Below, piece by piece: positions 1-13,671 of a DNA stretch of 64,000 nt (its first letter is position 1; each line of letters begins with the position of its first letter). A program made the translations under genes and the position numbers. The DNA is from Trabulsiella guamensis ATCC 49490 (GTDB lineage Bacteria; Pseudomonadota; Gammaproteobacteria; Enterobacterales; Enterobacteriaceae): assembly GCF_000734965.1 (NCBI RefSeq), contig NZ_JMTB01000065.1, positions 52,407 to 116,406 of the forward strand, read 5' to 3'. Below the pieces are notes generated by a model. It was given only the letters and a program-made list of their open reading frames with translations, searched no databases and was not told the origin of the DNA.

Positions 1-513
1 CCACTTCGACCCCACCGGCATCAGGGTCAGCGCTTCAATCCAGCCAGCGATCACGCCGTTCACCGGGAATTCTGCCGGTTCGCCACGGGCGACAGAGCTG
101 TCAAATACGGTGCCGTCGATAAGCTTACCGGTATAATGCACACGAACGCGGTCAGTACGCGCCGGGATAGCGCCTTCGCCCTGGTTAATCACCCGGAATT
201 GCAAACCAGATTCGGTGCTATTTACACCCTCTTTCTCACGGTTTTCTTCCAGATATTTCACGCCATCGGCGGCCATCGCTTCGAAGCGCTCACGGCGAAC
301 GGCATCTGCACGTTCGTGGATTTCACGCAGCGCACGATGCACTACATCAACCGGAACCTGCGGCTGTTTGCCTTCCAGCGCGTCGGCAATACCCGCTACC
401 AGTGCTTCCGGCAGCAGCCCCTGCAAACCGGATTCGCTAAGCTGTTGTCCTACCTGTAAGCCAATACCGTAACTAGCCTGCGCTTCAATCGTGTCAAAAG
501 TCGGGGTTGCCAT
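1..513 (-). CDS. fklB: FKBP-type 22 kDa peptidyl-prolyl cis-trans isomerase, partial
   Basis: Reading the minus strand from an ATG at 513 gives 171 uninterrupted codons that run off the window edge; the E. coli protein is about 206 residues, so only the C-terminal part of the FKBP domain is missing. The helical N-terminal dimerisation region (about residues 1-85) is followed by the start of the FKBP fold, with [12 protein letters not shown] and the FDSS motif visible. FklB catalyses prolyl isomerisation in the cytoplasm. It is divergent from ytfB across a 158-base promoter region. Identification rests on near-identity to the known FklB N-terminus. Confidence 0.95.
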   Translation of the reverse strand, partial: MATPTFDTIEAQASYGIGLQVGQQLSESGLQGLLPEALVAGIADALEGKQPQVPVDVVHRALREIHERADAVRRERFEAMAADGVKYLEENREKEGVNSTESGLQFRVINQGEGAIPARTDRVRVHYTGKLIDGTVFDSSVARGEPAEFPVNGVIAGWIEALTLMPVGSKW

Positions 514-671
514 CGTCTTTCCTTTCATCGGGTATAAAGTAGCGGGCAGCATAGCAGCCATGCCGTTTCGGGTAAAACTTTGTGTAACGTGAAGAGAGTA
601 AATGTGGCCCTGAGAAAATTATGTATATACTGAGGGCACAGGAACCAGGAACGCGGAGCAGGAGGAAAGCC

Positions 672-1280
672 ATGCCCGGGCGAAACCCGTTACAACAGAC
701 GTTGCTGAAAATCTGGCACGCACCGGATGACATTCGTTTGATGGATCCCCTGCCGCCGCTGCATCGTCGCGGTATTATCGTCGGTGCTCTGTTAGTGGTG
801 ATCGGCGTTCTGCTGCCGTCAGGGGATGACAACCGCTCCTCGCCCCCTGCAACACGCGATGCACAGCTTAATATCCAGTCCTCATCCCAACCGCCGCGGG
901 TGACTCCCTCTGTCAGTGATTCTCAGCCGGTGGCGCCTGTCGCGCCAGAACCGGTCCAGGAAGAGGATCCACAAACGCAGGCACAAACGCCGCCGCAACC
1001 GACGCCGGGTATCGAACAGCAATGGCGCTCTTATCGCGTTGAGTCGGGGAAAACCCTTGCCCAGTTGTTCCGCGACCATAATCTGCCGCCGACAGATGTC
1101 TACGCGATGGCGAAAGTGGAAGGCAGCGGCAAACCACTGAGCAATCTGCAAACCGGGCAGATGATTCAGATCCGTCAGAATGCTAACGGTGTGGTGACCG
1201 GATTAACGATCGATACCGGAAACGACCAGCAGGTGCTGTTTACCCGTCAGTCCGATGGCAGCTTTATTCGCGCACGATAA
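672..1280 (+). CDS. ytfB: Cell-division-associated OapA/LysM-like membrane protein YtfB
   Basis: The 202-residue protein has a short cytoplasmic N-terminus, one membrane segment at about residues 34-50, a Pro/Gln-rich periplasmic linker (about 60-115) and a C-terminal OapA/LysM-like domain that starts near WRSYRVESGKTLAQLF. The family is linked to cell division and glycan binding in E. coli. I chose the ATG at 672 because AGGAGGAAA lies just upstream and because the E. coli protein also begins MPGR. An in-frame upstream ATG at 621 lacks such support. The linker is the most variable part relative to E. coli. Confidence 0.93.
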   Translation: MPGRNPLQQTLLKIWHAPDDIRLMDPLPPLHRRGIIVGALLVVIGVLLPSGDDNRSSPPATRDAQLNIQSSSQPPRVTPSVSDSQPVAPVAPEPVQEEDPQTQAQTPPQPTPGIEQQWRSYRVESGKTLAQLFRDHNLPPTDVYAMAKVEGSGKPLSNLQTGQMIQIRQNANGVVTGLTIDTGNDQQVLFTRQSDGSFIRAR

Positions 1281-1333
1281 ACGACTCCGCCCCGGTGGTG
1301 TCGGCCTGACCAGTAAAGAAACACCGGACGCAG

Positions 1334-1362
1334 AAAAGCAAAACGCCGGCTCCAGGCCGGCG
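1334..1362 (-). terminator. Rho-independent terminator of the rpsF-priB-rpsR-rplI operon
   Basis: A 7-bp GC-only stem (CGCCGGC / GCCGGCG, loop TCCAG) is followed on the minus strand by TTTTGCTTTT. It lies 26 bases beyond the rplI stop codon. Confidence 0.85.
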
Positions 1363-1387
1363 CTTCGATATTGATGCGAGTAATTAA

Positions 1388-1849
<462 letters not shown>

Positions 1850-1878
1850 TCAAAGTCGTATTAATGGACCGTGACCGA

Positions 1879-2425
<547 letters not shown>

Positions 2426-2430
2426 CAGGA

Positions 2431-2930
<500 letters not shown>

Positions 2931-2936
2931 TACTTG

Positions 2937-2965
2937 CGGGGCTTGGTAAAGACAAGGTGATTGTC
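2937..2965 (-). promoter_or_regulatory. Sigma-70 promoter of the rpsF operon
   Basis: On the minus strand, TTGTCT (2965-2960) and TAGAAT (2942-2937) are separated by exactly 17 bases, followed by a GC-rich discriminator. Position and strength fit a ribosomal protein operon. The remaining bases up to 3155 hold the divergent yjfY promoter region and no gene. Confidence 0.7.
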
Positions 2966-3155
2966 TAAATAATTCGCACAAAGCGAGAAGCGGGGTTAAG
3001 TCGGTGATTTAAAATCAATCAGAACGGATGCGGCATTTTTTTGAACAACTGCATCAGAAATGGTCGCTATTTAACCTGCGGGGAGGCATTACACTTACAT
3101 CATACACCCTCCGTACTGTTGTACAGGGAAGGAGAGGTGGTAAGGAGTAGACATT

Positions 3156-3431
3156 ATGAAACGCATCGCACTGGCTGTACTGGCTGCGTTATTGCTAAAC
3201 GTAAATGCGATGGCAGCCGTAAAAATCACCGGCTCACAAGCCAAAAATATGGATGATGTGCATAGCTTAGGCGTTATTTACATAAACCATAACCTCGCCA
3301 CTGAAAGCGAAGCGGATCAAGCCCTTAACGAAGAGAGTGACGCGCAAGGCGCAAGGTATTTCTACCCGGTATTGCTGCATGAACCGGAGAGTAATGGCCT
3401 TATCCATGCCAGCGCCGAAATTTACCGCTAG
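3156..3431 (+). CDS. yjfY: YhcN/BhsA-family (DUF1471) periplasmic protein YjfY
   Basis: The 91 residues start with a signal peptide (MKRIALAVLAALLLNVNAMAA), followed by one small DUF1471 (YdgH/BhsA/McbA) domain ending in the family's usual GLIHASAEIYR-type strand. Members are small stress-linked periplasmic or outer-membrane proteins. The exact function of YjfY is unknown. GTAAGGAG sits in front of the start codon. A strong terminator follows. Confidence 0.9.
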   Translation: MKRIALAVLAALLLNVNAMAAVKITGSQAKNMDDVHSLGVIYINHNLATESEADQALNEESDAQGARYFYPVLLHEPESNGLIHASAEIYR

Positions 3432-3479
3432 CACCAGGAACATCCTAACGAGAAGTTAACCATCCCCTTTATTTTATTT

Positions 3480-3506
3480 GCCCCCGTGTCCGGGGGCTTT
3501 TTTTAG
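3480..3506 (+). terminator. Rho-independent terminator of yjfY
   Basis: CCCCCG-TGTC-CGGGGG is followed by CTTTTTTT on the plus strand. It separates yjfY from the convergent end of the ula operon. Confidence 0.85.
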
Positions 3507-3524
3507 GTGCGGGTAACCCGTAGG

Positions 3525-4214
3525 TTATTTTTGCCCGTAATACGCATCCGGCCCGTGCTTACGCAGAAAGTGTTTATGCATTAATGCCGGATCAATAGCG
3601 TTCAGTTGTGGATTGATTCCGCGCGCAATCCACGCCATCTTCGCCACCTCTTCCATCACCACAGCGTTATGTACCGCGTCGTGGGCATTTTTTCCCCAGG
3701 CAAAAGGCCCGTGCTGATACACCACGACACCTGGCGTATGCAGCGGCTCGCATTCGCCGAGCGTTTCTATAATAACCGTGCCGGTATGCCGCTCATACGC
3801 TTCCGCGATCTCTTGTTCGCTAAGTGCGCGGGTGCAGGGAATATCTCCCCAGAAGTAATCAGCATGCGTCGTCCCCAGCGCGGGGATTGCCAGCCCGGCT
3901 TGCGCCCAGGCCGTGGCGTGCGTCGAGTGAGTATGCACCACACCACCGATCGACGGATAACGGTGATACAACGCCAGATGCGTGGCGGTATCAGACGACG
4001 GGCGCCATTGGCCTTCAATGACCCTGCCTTCCAGATCAATGACCACCATGTCGTCAACGGTCATGGCCTCGTACTCCACGCCGCTGGGCTTGATCACCAC
4101 CCGGCGACGCTCACGATCGATAGCACTGACGTTGCCCCAGGTAAACGTCACCAGCCCGTAGCGCGGCAAATCCATATTGGCTTCAAAGACCTGTTGTTTA
4201 AGCTGCTGCATCAT
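3525..4214 (-). CDS. ulaF: L-ribulose-5-phosphate 4-epimerase UlaF
   Basis: The class II aldolase/epimerase family protein has 229 residues (E. coli 228). It carries the zinc-binding HTHSTH motif at residues 94-99 and a third metal His near HDAVH in the C-terminal half. It makes D-xylulose 5-phosphate from L-ribulose 5-phosphate, the last ascorbate-specific step. Its first ATG overlaps the ulaE stop codon (ATGA), so translation is coupled. A second ATG follows immediately, so the start may be one codon later. Confidence 0.97.
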   Translation of the reverse strand: MMQQLKQQVFEANMDLPRYGLVTFTWGNVSAIDRERRRVVIKPSGVEYEAMTVDDMVVIDLEGRVIEGQWRPSSDTATHLALYHRYPSIGGVVHTHSTHATAWAQAGLAIPALGTTHADYFWGDIPCTRALSEQEIAEAYERHTGTVIIETLGECEPLHTPGVVVYQHGPFAWGKNAHDAVHNAVVMEEVAKMAWIARGINPQLNAIDPALMHKHFLRKHGPDAYYGQK

Positions 4215-5065
4215 GCGGCCTCCCCCAGCCCGGCGCGTGCCATCCGTTCACGCACCCAGTCGCGGGCTTTGACTACTTCGGCAGCGGGGTCGTCTGCGGT
4301 TTCGCTCCACATTTCAATCAGGTAAGGACCGCAGTAACCACTCTGTTTGAGTGTGCGGAAACAGGCTTCGAAATCCACCACACCGCTACCAAACGGCACG
4401 TTTTTAAACACACCCGGCCGGGTATCTTTAACATGTACCGCCACGATGTGCCCCATACCAGCCTGCAGTTCCATCTGCACGTCGTTGTCCCACGCCGATA
4501 AATTACCGATATCGGGGTAAAGCTGAAACCACGGGTTATTAAGATAGTGCGCGTAACCCAGCGCCTTGCTGATAGAGTTCATCAGCGGGTAATCCATGAT
4601 TTCAATTGCCAGCGTTACCTGCGCCCGGCTGGCCATGTCGACGCTCTCCCTCAGTCCGTCGCGAAAACGTCGACGTGTTTCGTCATTGGCCTGCTGGTAG
4701 TAAACGTCGTACCCCGCCAGTTGGATCACCCTGATGCCGACATCCTGCGCAAATCGAATAGCTTTTTGCATGATCGCCAGCCCCTGCGCACGAACATGGT
4801 TATCTTCGCTGCCGAGCGGGAAACGGCGGTGCGCGCTCAGGCACATCGATGACACCCGAACGCCGGTTTCAGCAATCGCTTTTACCAGTGACAGCTTTTC
4901 TTCCGCCGTCCAGTCAAGGCGCGCCAGCCGTTCATCGGTTTCATCCACCGACATTTCGACAAAATCAAATCCCAGTGATTTCGCCAGCCGCAGCCGTTCC
5001 CGCCAGCACTCCCCGGCCGGGAGCGCTTTTTCATAGATGCCGAGCAGCACCGGATTCGTCGTCAT
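4211..5065 (-). CDS. ulaE: L-ribulose-5-phosphate 3-epimerase (L-xylulose-5-P 3-epimerase) UlaE
   Basis: The 284-residue TIM-barrel protein of the xylose-isomerase-like superfamily begins [17 protein letters not shown]. Conserved metal-binding positions appear in EIMDYP, PDIGN, VHVKDT and IEMW. It converts L-xylulose 5-phosphate to L-ribulose 5-phosphate in the cytoplasm. It lies 9 bases after ulaD and overlaps ulaF, inside the ula operon. Confidence 0.97.
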   Translation of the reverse strand: MTTNPVLLGIYEKALPAGECWRERLRLAKSLGFDFVEMSVDETDERLARLDWTAEEKLSLVKAIAETGVRVSSMCLSAHRRFPLGSEDNHVRAQGLAIMQKAIRFAQDVGIRVIQLAGYDVYYQQANDETRRRFRDGLRESVDMASRAQVTLAIEIMDYPLMNSISKALGYAHYLNNPWFQLYPDIGNLSAWDNDVQMELQAGMGHIVAVHVKDTRPGVFKNVPFGSGVVDFEACFRTLKQSGYCGPYLIEMWSETADDPAAEVVKARDWVRERMARAGLGEAA

Positions 5066-5074
5066 AACCGCTCC

Positions 5075-5731
5075 TTAACCCCATAACTGGGCGATAGCGC
5101 GCTTGAACTGGCGTGCGGCTTCCACCGGGCTTGCGGCATCACGAATGCTGCGACCAGCAATAAAAACATGAACAGGAATGCCTTTGAACAGCGGCAAATC
5201 CTCCAGCGCCAGGCCGCCGGTGACAGTCACTTTGAAGCCCATCTCTGCCAGCCGTTTAATCGCCGTAATATCAGCTTCACTCCATGCCACACCGGCCGCT
5301 TGTGCATCACGGCTGCGGTGATAAACCACCTGCCCGATGCCGGCGTCACGCCATGCCTGCGCCTGTTCCCAGGTCCAGTAGCCGGTCAGTTCGATCTGCA
5401 CGTCGCCGTTGAACTCTTTTGCCACGTCCAGCGCCCCTTTGGCGGTGTTAATGTCTGCGCAGCAGATCACCGTCACCCAGTCGGCCTGCGCTTCAAAACA
5501 CATGCGAGAGAGGATCTTTCCGGCATCAGCGATTTTGGCATCCGCCAGCACGATTTTATGCGGATAGAGCGCTTTCAGGTCACGCACGGCGCGTACGCCC
5601 TCGCCAATACATAAAATGGTGCCGACCTCAATGATATCGACTTCTTCGGCAATCAGGCGTGTGGTGGCGTAGGCATCAGCCAGCGTCTGGTTATCCAGCG
5701 CCACCTGAAGCATCGGTAATGAATGAGACAT
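5075..5731 (-). CDS. ulaD: 3-keto-L-gulonate-6-phosphate decarboxylase UlaD
   Basis: The 218 residues belong to the orotidine-5'-phosphate decarboxylase-like suprafamily. The hallmark DxKxxD motif is present as D64-A-K66-I-A-D69, and the phosphate-binding loop [10 protein letters not shown] plus FIAGRSI lies near the C-terminus. The enzyme removes CO2 from 3-keto-L-gulonate 6-phosphate to give L-xylulose 5-phosphate. It has two more N-terminal residues than the E. coli protein. Confidence 0.97.
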   Translation of the reverse strand: MSHSLPMLQVALDNQTLADAYATTRLIAEEVDIIEVGTILCIGEGVRAVRDLKALYPHKIVLADAKIADAGKILSRMCFEAQADWVTVICCADINTAKGALDVAKEFNGDVQIELTGYWTWEQAQAWRDAGIGQVVYHRSRDAQAAGVAWSEADITAIKRLAEMGFKVTVTGGLALEDLPLFKGIPVHVFIAGRSIRDAASPVEAARQFKRAIAQLWG

Positions 5732-5743
5732 GTTTGTTTCCTC

Positions 5744-6211
5744 TTATATTGCCGCTACGGTGGCGCGGTCGATTAAATCCAGTACGTCCTGCTCGCTACG
5801 GCAGGCGCGAAGTCGGTCAAAATTAGCGTCATCTTCAAACAGATTGACGATCTGCATGATGCCCTCCTCCTGATGGCTTCTGGCGTCAACCGCCGCCAGG
5901 GTTATCAGGATATCGACCGGGTCGTTATCCTCATGGTTAAACACCATGGGGGTTTTCAGGGTCACCAGCGCAAAGCCGTTCTTTTTCACCCCTTCTTCCG
6001 GGCGGCCATGTGGCATCGCCAGCCCCGGCGCGATGACGAAATACGGGCCGAAACGTTCGACGCCATCAAGAATGGCCTGGTAATAACGCGGCTCGACGAC
6101 GTCTGCGGCCACCAGCAGATCGACGCCGATTTTCACCGCCGCTTGCCAGCTATCAGCGTCGGCCTGTAGTCGAATGGAATGGTTCTCCGCCAGCGAATCA
6201 CGTAATTTCAT
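5744..6211 (-). CDS. ulaC: Ascorbate-specific PTS enzyme IIA component UlaC
   Basis: The 155-residue protein of the mannitol/fructose IIA type has the phosphorylated histidine in [14 protein letters not shown] (H68). It receives phosphate from HPr and passes it to UlaB. The gene lies between ulaB (9 bases upstream) and ulaD (12 bases downstream) and is the soluble partner of the UlaA permease. Confidence 0.97.
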   Translation of the reverse strand: MKLRDSLAENHSIRLQADADSWQAAVKIGVDLLVAADVVEPRYYQAILDGVERFGPYFVIAPGLAMPHGRPEEGVKKNGFALVTLKTPMVFNHEDNDPVDILITLAAVDARSHQEEGIMQIVNLFEDDANFDRLRACRSEQDVLDLIDRATVAAI

Positions 6212-6220
6212 GGCGAGTCC

Positions 6221-6526
6221 TTATTTCATGTCTTTCGGGAAATGTGCGCTGATCACTTCCATCAGTTTTGGCCCGAAGTCTGCGGCGGAAAGCATGTTGC
6301 GCACGCCCACCACATACTTGTTGCCTGACACACTGATTTCGCTGGCAACATGGGTTGAGGCGATAATAATGTCCGCGCCGCTCAGCTCGCTTTTGTACTC
6401 CCCTACGGCGCAACTGTTGACGGTATGGTCGACACCCTGCTGTGTCAGGAACTGATCGACTTTCATTTTCATGATCATGGAACTGCCCTGCCCACAACCA
6501 CAGACGGCAAGAATACGTACGGTCAT
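6221..6526 (-). CDS. ulaB: Ascorbate-specific PTS enzyme IIB component UlaB
   Basis: The 101-residue lactose/cellobiose-type IIB protein carries its phosphocysteine in the N-terminal loop VCGCGQGSS (C9). UlaB is phosphorylated by UlaC and phosphorylates ascorbate during import by UlaA. The gene starts 12 bases after the ulaA stop codon. Confidence 0.97.
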   Translation of the reverse strand: MTVRILAVCGCGQGSSMIMKMKVDQFLTQQGVDHTVNSCAVGEYKSELSGADIIIASTHVASEISVSGNKYVVGVRNMLSAADFGPKLMEVISAHFPKDMK

Positions 6527-6538
6527 AATCGGAACTCC

Positions 6539-8288
<1,750 letters not shown>

Positions 8289-8307
8289 AAAGCTGAGAGA
8301 AGAGACG

Positions 8308-9372
8308 ATGAGTAAAGTGAACACCATCACCCGTGAATCCTGGATTTTGAACACCTTTCCGGAGTGGGGAAGCTGGCTGAACGAGGAAATCGAGCAGGAA
8401 CAGGTAGCGCCAGGCACCTTCGCCATGTGGTGGCTCGGCTGCACGGGGATCTGGCTGAAATCAGAAGGCGGAACCAACGTCTGTGTTGATTTCTGGTGCG
8501 GTACCGGCAAGCAGAGCCATGGTAATCCGCTGATGAAAAATGGCCATCAGATGCAGCGCATGGCAGGAGTAAAAAAACTGCAGCCTAACCTGCGTACTAC
8601 GCCGTTTGTGCTTGATCCGTTCGCTATTCGTCAGATCGACGCCGTGCTGGCTACGCATGATCACAACGATCATATCGATGTGAATGTCGCCGCCGCCGTC
8701 ATGCAAAATTGCGCTGACGATGTGCCGTTCATCGGGCCACAAACCTGCGTGGATCTGTGGACTGGCTGGGGCGTACCGGCATCACGCTGCATCGTGGTCA
8801 AACCTGGCGATATCGTCAAAATCAAAGACATTGAAATCCATGCGCTGGATGCCTTTGACCGCACGGCACTGATCACGCTGCCCGCGGAACAAAAAGCAGC
8901 GGGCGTATTGCCGGATGGCATGGATCAGCGAGCAGTTAACTACCTGTTCAAAACGCCCGGCGGCACGCTCTATCACAGCGGGGATTCCCATTACTCGAAC
9001 TACTACGCGAAACACGGCAACGACCATCAGATTGACGTGGCGCTCGGCTCCTACGGTGAAAACCCGCGCGGCATTACTGACAAAATGACCAGCGCCGATA
9101 TCCTGCGGATGGCGGAAGCATTGAATACACGTGTGGTGATCCCTTTCCATCATGATATCTGGTCAAACTTTCAGGCGGATCCACAAGAGATCCGCGTGCT
9201 GTGGGAAATGAAAAAAGATCGGCTGCACTATGGCTTTAAGCCGTTTATCTGGCAGGTAGGCGGTAAGTTCACCTGGCCACTGGATAAAGACCGGTTCGAA
9301 TACCATTACCCACGCGGGTTTGACGACTGCTTTAGCCAGGAGCCGGATCTGCCATTTAAATCGTTCCTGTAA
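8308..9372 (+). CDS. ulaG: L-ascorbate-6-phosphate lactonase UlaG
   Basis: The 354-residue protein has a metallo-beta-lactamase fold. The metal motif THDHNDH is at 116-122, with further His/Asp ligands in HSGDSHYS and PFHHDIW. It opens the lactone ring of ascorbate 6-phosphate to 3-keto-L-gulonate 6-phosphate, feeding UlaD. It is transcribed away from ulaABCDEF under shared UlaR control. GAGAGAAGAG precedes the ATG. Confidence 0.98.
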   Translation: MSKVNTITRESWILNTFPEWGSWLNEEIEQEQVAPGTFAMWWLGCTGIWLKSEGGTNVCVDFWCGTGKQSHGNPLMKNGHQMQRMAGVKKLQPNLRTTPFVLDPFAIRQIDAVLATHDHNDHIDVNVAAAVMQNCADDVPFIGPQTCVDLWTGWGVPASRCIVVKPGDIVKIKDIEIHALDAFDRTALITLPAEQKAAGVLPDGMDQRAVNYLFKTPGGTLYHSGDSHYSNYYAKHGNDHQIDVALGSYGENPRGITDKMTSADILRMAEALNTRVVIPFHHDIWSNFQADPQEIRVLWEMKKDRLHYGFKPFIWQVGGKFTWPLDKDRFEYHYPRGFDDCFSQEPDLPFKSFL

Positions 9373-9477
9373 ACTGTCGGGCGGGAGGCTTTTCGCTTCC
9401 CGCGCCACACGAAATCTTAGTAATTTCATGCCGTTTCAAATATCATCTTTATCCATCATTTTTTATCGGATCAGCTC

Positions 9478-10233
9478 ATGACGGAAGCACAACGACATCA
9501 AATCCTGCTGGAATTACTGGCGCAAACGGGCTTCGTCACGGTCGAGCAGGTGATTGCCCGACTGGGGATTTCACCGGCGACGGCACGCCGGGATATCAAC
9601 AAGCTGGATGAAAGCGGCAAGCTGAAAAAAGTGCGTAACGGGGCGGAAGCCATGAACCAGCCGCGCCCGCGCTGGACGCCGCTGAATATTCATCAGGCGC
9701 AGAATCACGATGAAAAAGTGCGCATTGCCAGAGCCGCCTCACAACTGGTGACGCCCGGCGAAAGCGTGGTGATTAACTGCGGTTCAACGGCGTTTTTGCT
9801 CGGCCGGGAAATCTGCGGCAAGCCGGTGCAGATCATCACCAACTATCTGCCGCTGGCAAATTACCTTATTGATCAGGAACATGACAGCGTGATCATCATG
9901 GGTGGCCAGTACAACAAAAGCCATGCCATCACACTGAGCCCGCAAGGGAGCGAAAACAGCCTCTATGCCGGGCACTGGATGTTCACCAGCGGCAAAGGGC
10001 TGACCACAGAAGGGCTGTATAAAACCGATATGCTGACGGCGATGGCCGAGCAGAAAATGCTTAACGTGGTGGGTAAACTGGTGGTGCTGGTCGACAGTAG
10101 CAAAGTTGGCGAACGCGCCGGTATGCTGTTCAGCCGTGCCGACGAAATCGATATGATGATCACCGGCAAAGAGGCCGACGCGGAAATCCTGAAAAATCTG
10201 GAAACGCAGGGCGTTAAGGTGATCCTTGTTTAA
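9478..10233 (+). CDS. ulaR: DeoR-family transcriptional repressor of the ula regulon UlaR
   Basis: The 251-residue protein has a DeoR-type helix-turn-helix at about residues 17-55 ([24 protein letters not shown] within it) and a C-terminal sugar-phosphate-sensing domain with the [10 protein letters not shown] and VDSSKVGE motifs. In E. coli it represses ulaG and ulaABCDEF and responds to L-ascorbate 6-phosphate. It lies 105 bases after ulaG and its end overlaps convergent yjfP by four bases. Confidence 0.97.
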   Translation: MTEAQRHQILLELLAQTGFVTVEQVIARLGISPATARRDINKLDESGKLKKVRNGAEAMNQPRPRWTPLNIHQAQNHDEKVRIARAASQLVTPGESVVINCGSTAFLLGREICGKPVQIITNYLPLANYLIDQEHDSVIIMGGQYNKSHAITLSPQGSENSLYAGHWMFTSGKGLTTEGLYKTDMLTAMAEQKMLNVVGKLVVLVDSSKVGERAGMLFSRADEIDMMITGKEADAEILKNLETQGVKVILV

Positions 10234-10958
10234 AGATGTTTTTTAAAGAAATCCACCGCACAGGTGAGGGCTTCAGGGGTGATACGATGGCGAACGTTGG
10301 CCTGCCAGGCGCAGGTCAGTCTGGCATCCAGTCCCTGCAGGATAAGCGCCTGCTGCAACCGGAACGACTCCGCTGCCGGAACAACATCATCCTCCTCGCC
10401 ATGCCATAGCAGCAACGGTCGGTTCGCCAGCGCATCCAGATGCCGGCTGACGTCCCACTCCGCCAGTTGCTGCTGCGCCTGTGGCGTCCAGTCATCGGTG
10501 GATGGAAACAACGTTCTGGAGAGGCTGCTGAAATACCCTGAGCCCATCAGGCTTGCAACACACGCGATGTCCGGATGATGCGTCATAATACCCAGCGCCG
10601 TCATGCCACCCATCGAAGCTCCGGCCACCGCCAGACGCCCTTCGCTCACCCAACCTTCCGCCATCAGCGCATCACGCAACGCTGGAAACTCGTGGAAATT
10701 CTGCATCAGGATCGGCCAGAAGCGCGCCATTCGCCCCTGCTCGTCCCCCGTAAACCGAGCGCCATGTTCAGCGGCATCCGGCATGATGACGCGAAACCCC
10801 GCCTGCGCCAGCGCAACAGCAAAATAGCTGTACACCAGTTTTGATGAGGTGAAGCCGTGATAAAACACCACGCAGGGAAGCGTATCTATGGCCGCATCTT
10901 TTGGATAAGCATGAAGAATTTCACCACCGGCGAGAGTACGTGTTTCAAGTTCGATCAT
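10230..10958 (-). CDS. yjfP: Alpha/beta-hydrolase (esterase) YjfP
   Basis: The 242-residue alpha/beta-hydrolase has the oxyanion region FYHGFTSSK, the nucleophile elbow GASMGG, an acidic residue region near [10 protein letters not shown] and a C-terminal His in [11 protein letters not shown]. coli YjfP (249 residues) is a carboxylesterase with unknown natural substrate. It converges on ulaR and diverges from bsmA. Its GGAGGTGAC ribosome-binding site is strong. Confidence 0.92.
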   Translation of the reverse strand: MIELETRTLAGGEILHAYPKDAAIDTLPCVVFYHGFTSSKLVYSYFAVALAQAGFRVIMPDAAEHGARFTGDEQGRMARFWPILMQNFHEFPALRDALMAEGWVSEGRLAVAGASMGGMTALGIMTHHPDIACVASLMGSGYFSSLSRTLFPSTDDWTPQAQQQLAEWDVSRHLDALANRPLLLWHGEEDDVVPAAESFRLQQALILQGLDARLTCAWQANVRHRITPEALTCAVDFFKKHL

Positions 10959-11144
10959 GTGTCACCTCCTTCTTTTTCCGCTGGTATGCCACGCGAAGTG
11001 ATATTCCGCAAGCATCTAACGGAAAGAATGATTAATAATGTTGCGATGTGGATTACGCTTTCGTAACGTTTTCATTCGAAAATCGCGTTCGAGATAACAC
11101 TTCGGGAACATTCCCCCGAATGGGAATAAATTACCCACTACACT

Positions 11145-11474
11145 ATGACTATCAGGAAACGAGATATGGCTATGCGACGGTTTGCGCCCTTAATGCTGGC
11201 AGTATTACTGAGTGGTTGTACCCTGCTTGAAGGCACTCCCGAACCTCCTCCACCGCTCTCCGATCATCCGCAGGAAATCCGCCGTAACCAGACGGAAGGT
11301 TTGCAGCGAATGGGTACCGTGAGCGCGCTGGTTCATGGTTCGCCGATGGACGTAGAAGCCGCCATTAAAGAGAAAGTCGTTGCAGCCAAAGCGGATTACT
11401 ACGTCATTGTAATGATTGACGATACGCAGTTCCCGGGTCAGTGGTATTCACAGGCCATTTTGTATCGTAAATGA
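11145..11474 (+). CDS. bsmA: Biofilm peroxide-resistance lipoprotein BsmA (YjfO)
   Basis: The 109-residue precursor has a lipobox (VLLSGC) after a short signal segment, a Pro-rich spacer and one DUF1471 domain ending YSQAILYRK. E. coli BsmA, also 109 residues, contributes to peroxide and acid stress resistance of biofilms. The start matches E. coli length; an internal ATG at 11166 is the alternative. A GC-rich inverted repeat (TTCGGG/CCCGAA) lies just upstream. Confidence 0.9.
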   Translation: MTIRKRDMAMRRFAPLMLAVLLSGCTLLEGTPEPPPPLSDHPQEIRRNQTEGLQRMGTVSALVHGSPMDVEAAIKEKVVAAKADYYVIVMIDDTQFPGQWYSQAILYRK

Positions 11475-11616
11475 CATTCTGAATCTTTTCAGTCACTTTA
11501 CATGGCTTTGCGCCTCTTCACGTTTCCTGGGACATAATGCGCAGTATCTGATAAGGAGAAGCGCCTGCGATGGAATGCCCTGGTTTACCGCAGGGTAAAG
11601 TGAAATGGAGCTGACG

Positions 11617-11892
11617 ATGAAACGATCAATGACCTTATCCCCGTTCCTGCTATGTGCCGGAATGAATACCACCTTCGCGCAATCTGCAGAGTTTGCCAGC
11701 GCGGATTGTGTCACCGGGTTAAATGAAATTGGGCTGATTTCCGTCAACAGTATTTTTGGTAGTCAACAGGATGTTGAGCGAGTTATAGCGTCCAAGGCAG
11801 ACGAACAAGGGGCATCCTGGTACCGCATCATACAGATGTACGAAGACCAGCAGCCCGACAACTGGCGCGTGAAAGCGATCCTGTACGCCTGA
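11617..11892 (+). CDS. yjfN: DUF1471 family periplasmic protein YjfN
   Basis: The 91-residue protein has a signal peptide (MKRSMTLSPFLLCAGMNTTFAQS) followed by a DUF1471 domain with the conserved CVTGLNEIG start and QPDNWRVKAILYA end. In E. coli YjfN has been reported to be linked to DegP protease activity; that is family knowledge only. I chose the ATG at 11617 over 11605 because GGAG is 8 bases upstream and the length equals E. coli. Confidence 0.88.
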   Translation: MKRSMTLSPFLLCAGMNTTFAQSAEFASADCVTGLNEIGLISVNSIFGSQQDVERVIASKADEQGASWYRIIQMYEDQQPDNWRVKAILYA

Positions 11893-11932
11893 TTATTCGG
11901 GCAGACCTTACACTGTCTGCCCGCTTACCGGA

Positions 11933-13555
11933 CTAGCGGCCGCCTCCCGTTGCCCGCAACAGTAAATCCTCTTTAACCTGTTCGCTCAGCAGCGAGCCCC
12001 CTCGCGTATCCAGCATCATTCGACACCAGTCCTGTGCTATCGGTGGCGACGCATAGCGCAGCATTTGTGCGCCAACGCCCAGCCGCCAGAGCTGTTGCGT
12101 TATTTCACGCCCTTGCGCCTCTGACGGTTTCCGCAGCCGTTGCTGGAACTGGCGCCAGGCGTGATCGAAATGGCGATCCTGCCCTTTCACCTCTGCACAC
12201 TCCTCGCTCAGCAATTCGATGGCGCCCGGCTGTTTACTCAGCACGCGCAGCACGTCGAGGCACATGATGTTGCCAGAGCCTTCCCAGATACTATTGACCG
12301 GCATTTCGCGATACAGACGCGGCAGTTCGCTCTCCTCGCAATAGCCCACGCCGCCCAGCACTTCCATCGCTTCCGCAACAAACGGGATCCCTGCTTTGCA
12401 GACAGCAAATTTCGCCGCAGGGGTGAACAACCGTGCCCATAGCATTTCCTGTGCATCCTGCCGGTGATCCCACGCGCGCGCCAGGCGGAACAAAAAGGCG
12501 GTTTGCCCTTCCAGTTGCAGCGCCATGCGAGCCAGCACTTCGCGCATCATGGGCTGATCGACCAGGTTTTTGCCGAACACCTGCCGCTGGTGTGCGTGGT
12601 AGAGCGCCACCGACAGCGCGCGCCGCATCAGCCCGTGGCTGCCCAGCGCACAATCAAACCGCGTCAGGGCACCCATTTTGAGGATCTGCCGTACACCGTC
12701 GCCCTCTTCTCCAAGCAACCAGCCTGATGCGTCAAGAAACTCCACTTCGCTGCTGGCGTTAGAGCGGTTGCCCAGTTTGTCTTTCAGACGTTCGAGACGA
12801 ATGGCGTTCCGCTGCCCGTCCGGCAGAAATCGCGGCACGAAGAAGCAGGATAACCCGCCTTTTGCCTGCGCCAGCACCAGATGCGCATCACTTTGCGGCA
12901 CGGAGAAAAACCACTTGTGCCCCACCAGCCGCCAGCTACCATCGTCGGTTTTTTCCGCCCGCGTTGTATTGCTGAGGACATCCGATCCCCCCTGTTTTTC
13001 CGTCATCCCCATGCCAATCAGCAAACCACGCTTCTGGGCGCCGGGAAGCAGGTGGGAATCATAGCGATCGCTCAGCAGCGGTGTCATCCATTCGGCGAAA
13101 GGCGCGGGCAGAGATTGTTTCAGCAACGGCGTTGCCGCGAAGGTCATGGTGATCGGGCACAGTGTTCCCGCTTCAACCTGCGCATGCAGCATGAACCGGG
13201 CGGCGCGAGCGGTAAACGATCCGACGCGAGCATCATCTTCCCATGCCAGATTATGCACCCGGTTGGCACACAATCCCTGCATCAGCAGATGCCAGGCGGG
13301 GTGAAAGCGTACATCATCAAGGCGTTCACCGGTGGCGTCATAACGCAGCAACTCAGGGGGGTTGACGTTCGCCAGCCGCCCAAGTTCCAGCGACTCCGCA
13401 GTGCCGAGTTGTTGTCCGATGCTGGCCAGCAGTTCACTGTCCCAGCCTGCGCCTTCACGCTGTATCGCTTCCCGTAATGCCGTATCGGAAAGGAAAAGAT
13501 TACTGTTATTGAGCGGGGTGGGTTGATTAAAAACGGTATGCGTTTGCCAGTGCAT
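11933..13555 (-). CDS. aidB: Alkylation-response acyl-CoA dehydrogenase-like protein AidB
   Basis: The 540-residue flavoprotein of the acyl-CoA dehydrogenase superfamily has the FAD-binding motif GMGMTEKQGGSD, the adenine-contact region VEVLGG-like AMEVLGGVGYCEESELPRLYRE and the C-terminal DNA-binding domain typical of AidB. It is induced in the Ada response and protects DNA from alkylation. The ATG at 13555 has GGAGGGAAA upstream and matches the E. coli N-terminus MHWQTHTVFNQP; the longer form from 13573 is unlikely. Confidence 0.96.
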   Translation of the reverse strand: MHWQTHTVFNQPTPLNNSNLFLSDTALREAIQREGAGWDSELLASIGQQLGTAESLELGRLANVNPPELLRYDATGERLDDVRFHPAWHLLMQGLCANRVHNLAWEDDARVGSFTARAARFMLHAQVEAGTLCPITMTFAATPLLKQSLPAPFAEWMTPLLSDRYDSHLLPGAQKRGLLIGMGMTEKQGGSDVLSNTTRAEKTDDGSWRLVGHKWFFSVPQSDAHLVLAQAKGGLSCFFVPRFLPDGQRNAIRLERLKDKLGNRSNASSEVEFLDASGWLLGEEGDGVRQILKMGALTRFDCALGSHGLMRRALSVALYHAHQRQVFGKNLVDQPMMREVLARMALQLEGQTAFLFRLARAWDHRQDAQEMLWARLFTPAAKFAVCKAGIPFVAEAMEVLGGVGYCEESELPRLYREMPVNSIWEGSGNIMCLDVLRVLSKQPGAIELLSEECAEVKGQDRHFDHAWRQFQQRLRKPSEAQGREITQQLWRLGVGAQMLRYASPPIAQDWCRMMLDTRGGSLLSEQVKEDLLLRATGGGR

Positions 13556-13627
13556 TGCGTTTCCCTCCTTCAATGGCTGTCCTGATAAGTATGGTTAGCC
13601 TTTATCAGTCACGCCTGAAATGAGGGC

Positions 13628-13653
13628 AAAAAAAACCATCCCGCAGGATGGTT
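13628..13653 (-). terminator. Rho-independent terminator of rlmB
   Basis: AACCATCC / GGATGGTT with a four-base loop is followed by eight T on the minus strand. It sits 19 bases after the rlmB stop and so ends transcription arriving from rlmB before aidB. Confidence 0.88.
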
Positions 13654-13671
13654 TTGTGAGGTTACCGGCGA